This document shows positions 62,001 through 64,000 of a stretch of 64,000 nucleotides of DNA, piece by piece (the stretch's first letter is position 1; each line of letters begins with the position of its first letter). A program made the position numbers and the translations under genes. A model generated the notes under the pieces. It saw nothing but the letters and a program-made list of their open reading frames with translations. It made no database searches and was not told the DNA's origin. The stretch covers positions 1-64,000 of the forward strand of contig CAMBRQ010000010.1 of assembly GCA_945870325.1 (NCBI GenBank). Reading direction: 5' to 3'. The stretch is from an uncultured Dorea sp. GTDB lineage: Bacteria > Bacillota > Clostridia > Lachnospirales > Lachnospiraceae.

Positions 62001-63767
62001 ATGAGTACAGGTACGATTAAAAAAGTAGCAGGACCGCTGGTTATCGCAGAAGGTATGCGTGATGCGAACATGTTCGACGTTGTACGTGTTAGTAACCAGA
62101 GACTGATTGGAGAGATCATCGAGATGCACGGGGATGAGGCATCAATTCAGGTATACGAAGAGACATCAGGACTTGGACCAGGGGAACCGGTTGAATCCAC
62201 GAATGTGCCTATGTCTGTTGAGTTAGGACCTGGTCTTATCACAAGCATCTATGACGGTATCCAGCGTCCGCTTGATGATATTATGAAAGTATCAGGAAAC
62301 AATTTAAAACGCGGTGTTGAAGTTGCGTCCCTGAAAAGAGATAAGAAATGGGAATTCGTCCCAGTAGTTAAGGTTGGCGACGAGGTTGAGGCAGGAGATG
62401 TGATCGGTACTGTCCAGGAGACCATCGTTGTTCAGCAGAAGATCATGGTTCCTTATGGAATCAAAGGTACGGTAAAAGAGATCAGGTCCGGAGAATATAC
62501 CGTAGAAGAAGTCGTAGCAGTGATCACGACAGCAGAGGGTGACAAAGAACTTACCATGATGCAGAAATGGCCAGTTCGTAAAGGACGCCCGTACGTTAAG
62601 AAACTTCCGCCGGAGATGCCTCTGGTAACAGGTCAGCGTGTTGTAGATACATTTTTCCCGATCGCAAAGGGTGGTGTGGCAGCCGTTCCGGGACCTTTCG
62701 GAAGTGGTAAGACAGTCATCCAGCATCAGCTTGCAAAATGGGCTGAGGCTGACATCGTAGTATATATCGGCTGTGGCGAGCGTGGTAACGAGATGACCGA
62801 CGTTCTGAATGAGTTCCCGGAACTGAAGGACCCGAAGACAGGTGAGTCCCTGATGGAGAGAACCGTTCTGATCGCAAACACATCCGATATGCCGGTTGCT
62901 GCCCGTGAGGCATCTATCTACACAGGTATCACAATTGCAGAGTATTTCCGTGATATGGGATATTCCGTAGCGTTGATGGCAGACTCTACATCCCGTTGGG
63001 CTGAGGCGCTTCGTGAGATGTCAGGACGTCTGGAAGAGATGCCTGGTGAAGAAGGTTATCCGGCTTACCTTGGATCACGTCTGGCACAATTCTATGAGAG
63101 AGCCGGACATGTTATCGCATTAGGTCAGGAAGGAAGAGAAGGTGCACTGTCCGTTATCGGTGCCGTATCTCCTCCGGGTGGTGATATCTCTGAACCGGTA
63201 TCACAGGCAACCCTCCGTATTGTTAAAGTATTCTGGGGACTGGATTCCGCACTTGCGTATAAGAGACATTTCCCTGCAATTAACTGGCTGACAAGTTACT
63301 CTCTGTATGTAGATAATATGAGAGACTGGTTCAATAACGAAGTTGCATCTGACTGGATGGATGACCGTCAGAAGATGATGAGCCTTCTGCAAGAAGAAGC
63401 AGAGTTAGAAGAGATCGTTAAGATGGTAGGTATGGATGCATTGTCACCAACTGACCGACTTAAGATGGAAGCAGCAAGATCCATCCGTGAGGACTTCCTG
63501 CATCAGAACTCATTCCATGAAGTTGACACCTATACTTCTCTTAGAAAACAGTATCTCATGATGAAACTGGTACTTGCATTCTACGAAGAGGCTTCTGAGG
63601 CACTTCAGAAGGGGGCATCCATGCAGGCATTGATCGGCATGGCGGTAAGAGAGAGAATCGGTCGTTACAAATATACACTGGATGCTGACATTGAGACAGA
63701 GTATGAGAAGATTATGAATGAACTGCACGCTGAAGTCGCAGGAGCATTCGGGAAGGAGGACTTCTAA
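62001..63767 (+). CDS. V-type ATPase catalytic subunit A
   Basis: 588 residues. Walker [15 protein letters not shown] begins at residue 231, and the catalytic glutamate follows in [12 protein letters not shown]. The long non-homologous region specific for A subunits (about 110-185) is present. Stop and the subunit B start are 2 bases apart. Confidence 0.97.
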   Translation: MSTGTIKKVAGPLVIAEGMRDANMFDVVRVSNQRLIGEIIEMHGDEASIQVYEETSGLGPGEPVESTNVPMSVELGPGLITSIYDGIQRPLDDIMKVSGNNLKRGVEVASLKRDKKWEFVPVVKVGDEVEAGDVIGTVQETIVVQQKIMVPYGIKGTVKEIRSGEYTVEEVVAVITTAEGDKELTMMQKWPVRKGRPYVKKLPPEMPLVTGQRVVDTFFPIAKGGVAAVPGPFGSGKTVIQHQLAKWAEADIVVYIGCGERGNEMTDVLNEFPELKDPKTGESLMERTVLIANTSDMPVAAREASIYTGITIAEYFRDMGYSVALMADSTSRWAEALREMSGRLEEMPGEEGYPAYLGSRLAQFYERAGHVIALGQEGREGALSVIGAVSPPGGDISEPVSQATLRIVKVFWGLDSALAYKRHFPAINWLTSYSLYVDNMRDWFNNEVASDWMDDRQKMMSLLQEEAELEEIVKMVGMDALSPTDRLKMEAARSIREDFLHQNSFHEVDTYTSLRKQYLMMKLVLAFYEEASEALQKGASMQALIGMAVRERIGRYKYTLDADIETEYEKIMNELHAEVAGAFGKEDF

Positions 63768-63769
63768 TT

Positions 63770-64000
63770 ATGCCAAAGGAATATAGAACCATACAGGAAG
63801 TTGCCGGACCGCTGATGATGGTGCGTGGTGTAGAAGATGTCGCATATGATGAACTTGGTGAGATCGAACTTGCCAGCGGTGAGAAACGCCGTTGTAAAGT
63901 TCTGGAAGTAGATGGCGATACGGTTATGGTACAGTTGTTCGAGAGTGCAACTGGTATCAACTTAAGTAACAGTAAAGTCCGTTTCCTCGGACGAAGCATG
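63770..64000 (+). CDS. V-type ATPase subunit B, cut by window end
   Basis: The first 77 residues, starting at the ATG at 63770: [20 protein letters not shown] and the beta-barrel domain [17 protein letters not shown] with the expected spacing. The rest lies beyond the window. Subunit D presumably follows. Confidence 0.93.
   Translation, partial: MPKEYRTIQEVAGPLMMVRGVEDVAYDELGEIELASGEKRRCKVLEVDGDTVMVQLFESATGINLSNSKVRFLGRSM

Overview
The window is a 64 kb stretch of a low-to-mid GC Firmicutes chromosome. It most likely comes from a gut Lachnospiraceae of the Dorea/Mediterraneibacter/Blautia type. The evidence is strict Shine-Dalgarno starts, a V-type ATPase operon, YitT and VanW proteins, a large SRP RNA with Alu domain, a stand-alone Spo0A DNA-binding domain, cytosolic glycosidases and anaerobic redox enzymes. 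I cannot name the species. No prophage, complete insertion sequence or CRISPR array is visible.

Layout. 1-3.4 kb: nucleoside salvage (udp, a truncated nupC, deoB, deoC). 3.4-6.5 kb, minus strand: proC, then an M20 amidohydrolase paired with an ATC-hydrolase-like protein. 6.5-10.1 kb: a non-autonomous mobile element, a small membrane protein, a coiled-coil DUF2325 protein and a Uma2 nuclease-like protein. 10.3-10.55 kb: tRNA-Lys with its own promoter and terminator. 10.9-19.3 kb: a Crp/Fnr regulator, then one co-directional seven-gene block (asrABC, a cytosolic molybdopterin oxidoreductase, a four-cluster ferredoxin, an FAD/NAD oxidoreductase and a TDT-family channel) behind a CRP-like palindrome at the class II position. 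19.3-28.7 kb: an AAA/PD-(D/E)XK protein, a GH30 glycosidase, ksgA, citrate synthase, a lipase-like hydrolase, a lipoprotein and a YitT protein. 28.9-36.5 kb: the Spo0A-like domain, a two-component system, a METTL25-like methyltransferase and a large anchored protein. 36.5-39.9 kb, minus strand: queT behind a preQ1-I riboswitch, then aroF-aroB. 40-44.7 kb: a phosphopantetheinyl transferase, a GH2 glycosidase and a glnK-amt operon with a long structured leader. 44.8-57 kb: housekeeping (dgt, tadA, SRP RNA, radical SAM, nth, VanW, AIR-synthase-like, Lrp, aminotransferase, trmL). 57.1-64 kb: a V/A-ATPase operon (H-I-K-E-C-F-A-B, B cut by the window end) whose K subunit keeps the Na+-site residues.

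The most interesting signals are: (1) two identical 164-bp elements 33 kb apart with perfect 14-bp terminal inverted repeats and short target-site duplications, i.e. a recently active MITE; (2) the palindrome-controlled anaerobic reductase block, which may couple a Nas/Nar-type Mo enzyme to a siroheme sulfite/nitrite reductase; (3) a family of GGGACGGGGG palindromes that twice supplies the last codons and the stop codon of an upstream gene; (4) a roughly 200-nt multi-hairpin leader in front of glnK that matches no riboswitch I recognise; (5) a truncated nucleoside transporter beside an abnormal udp.
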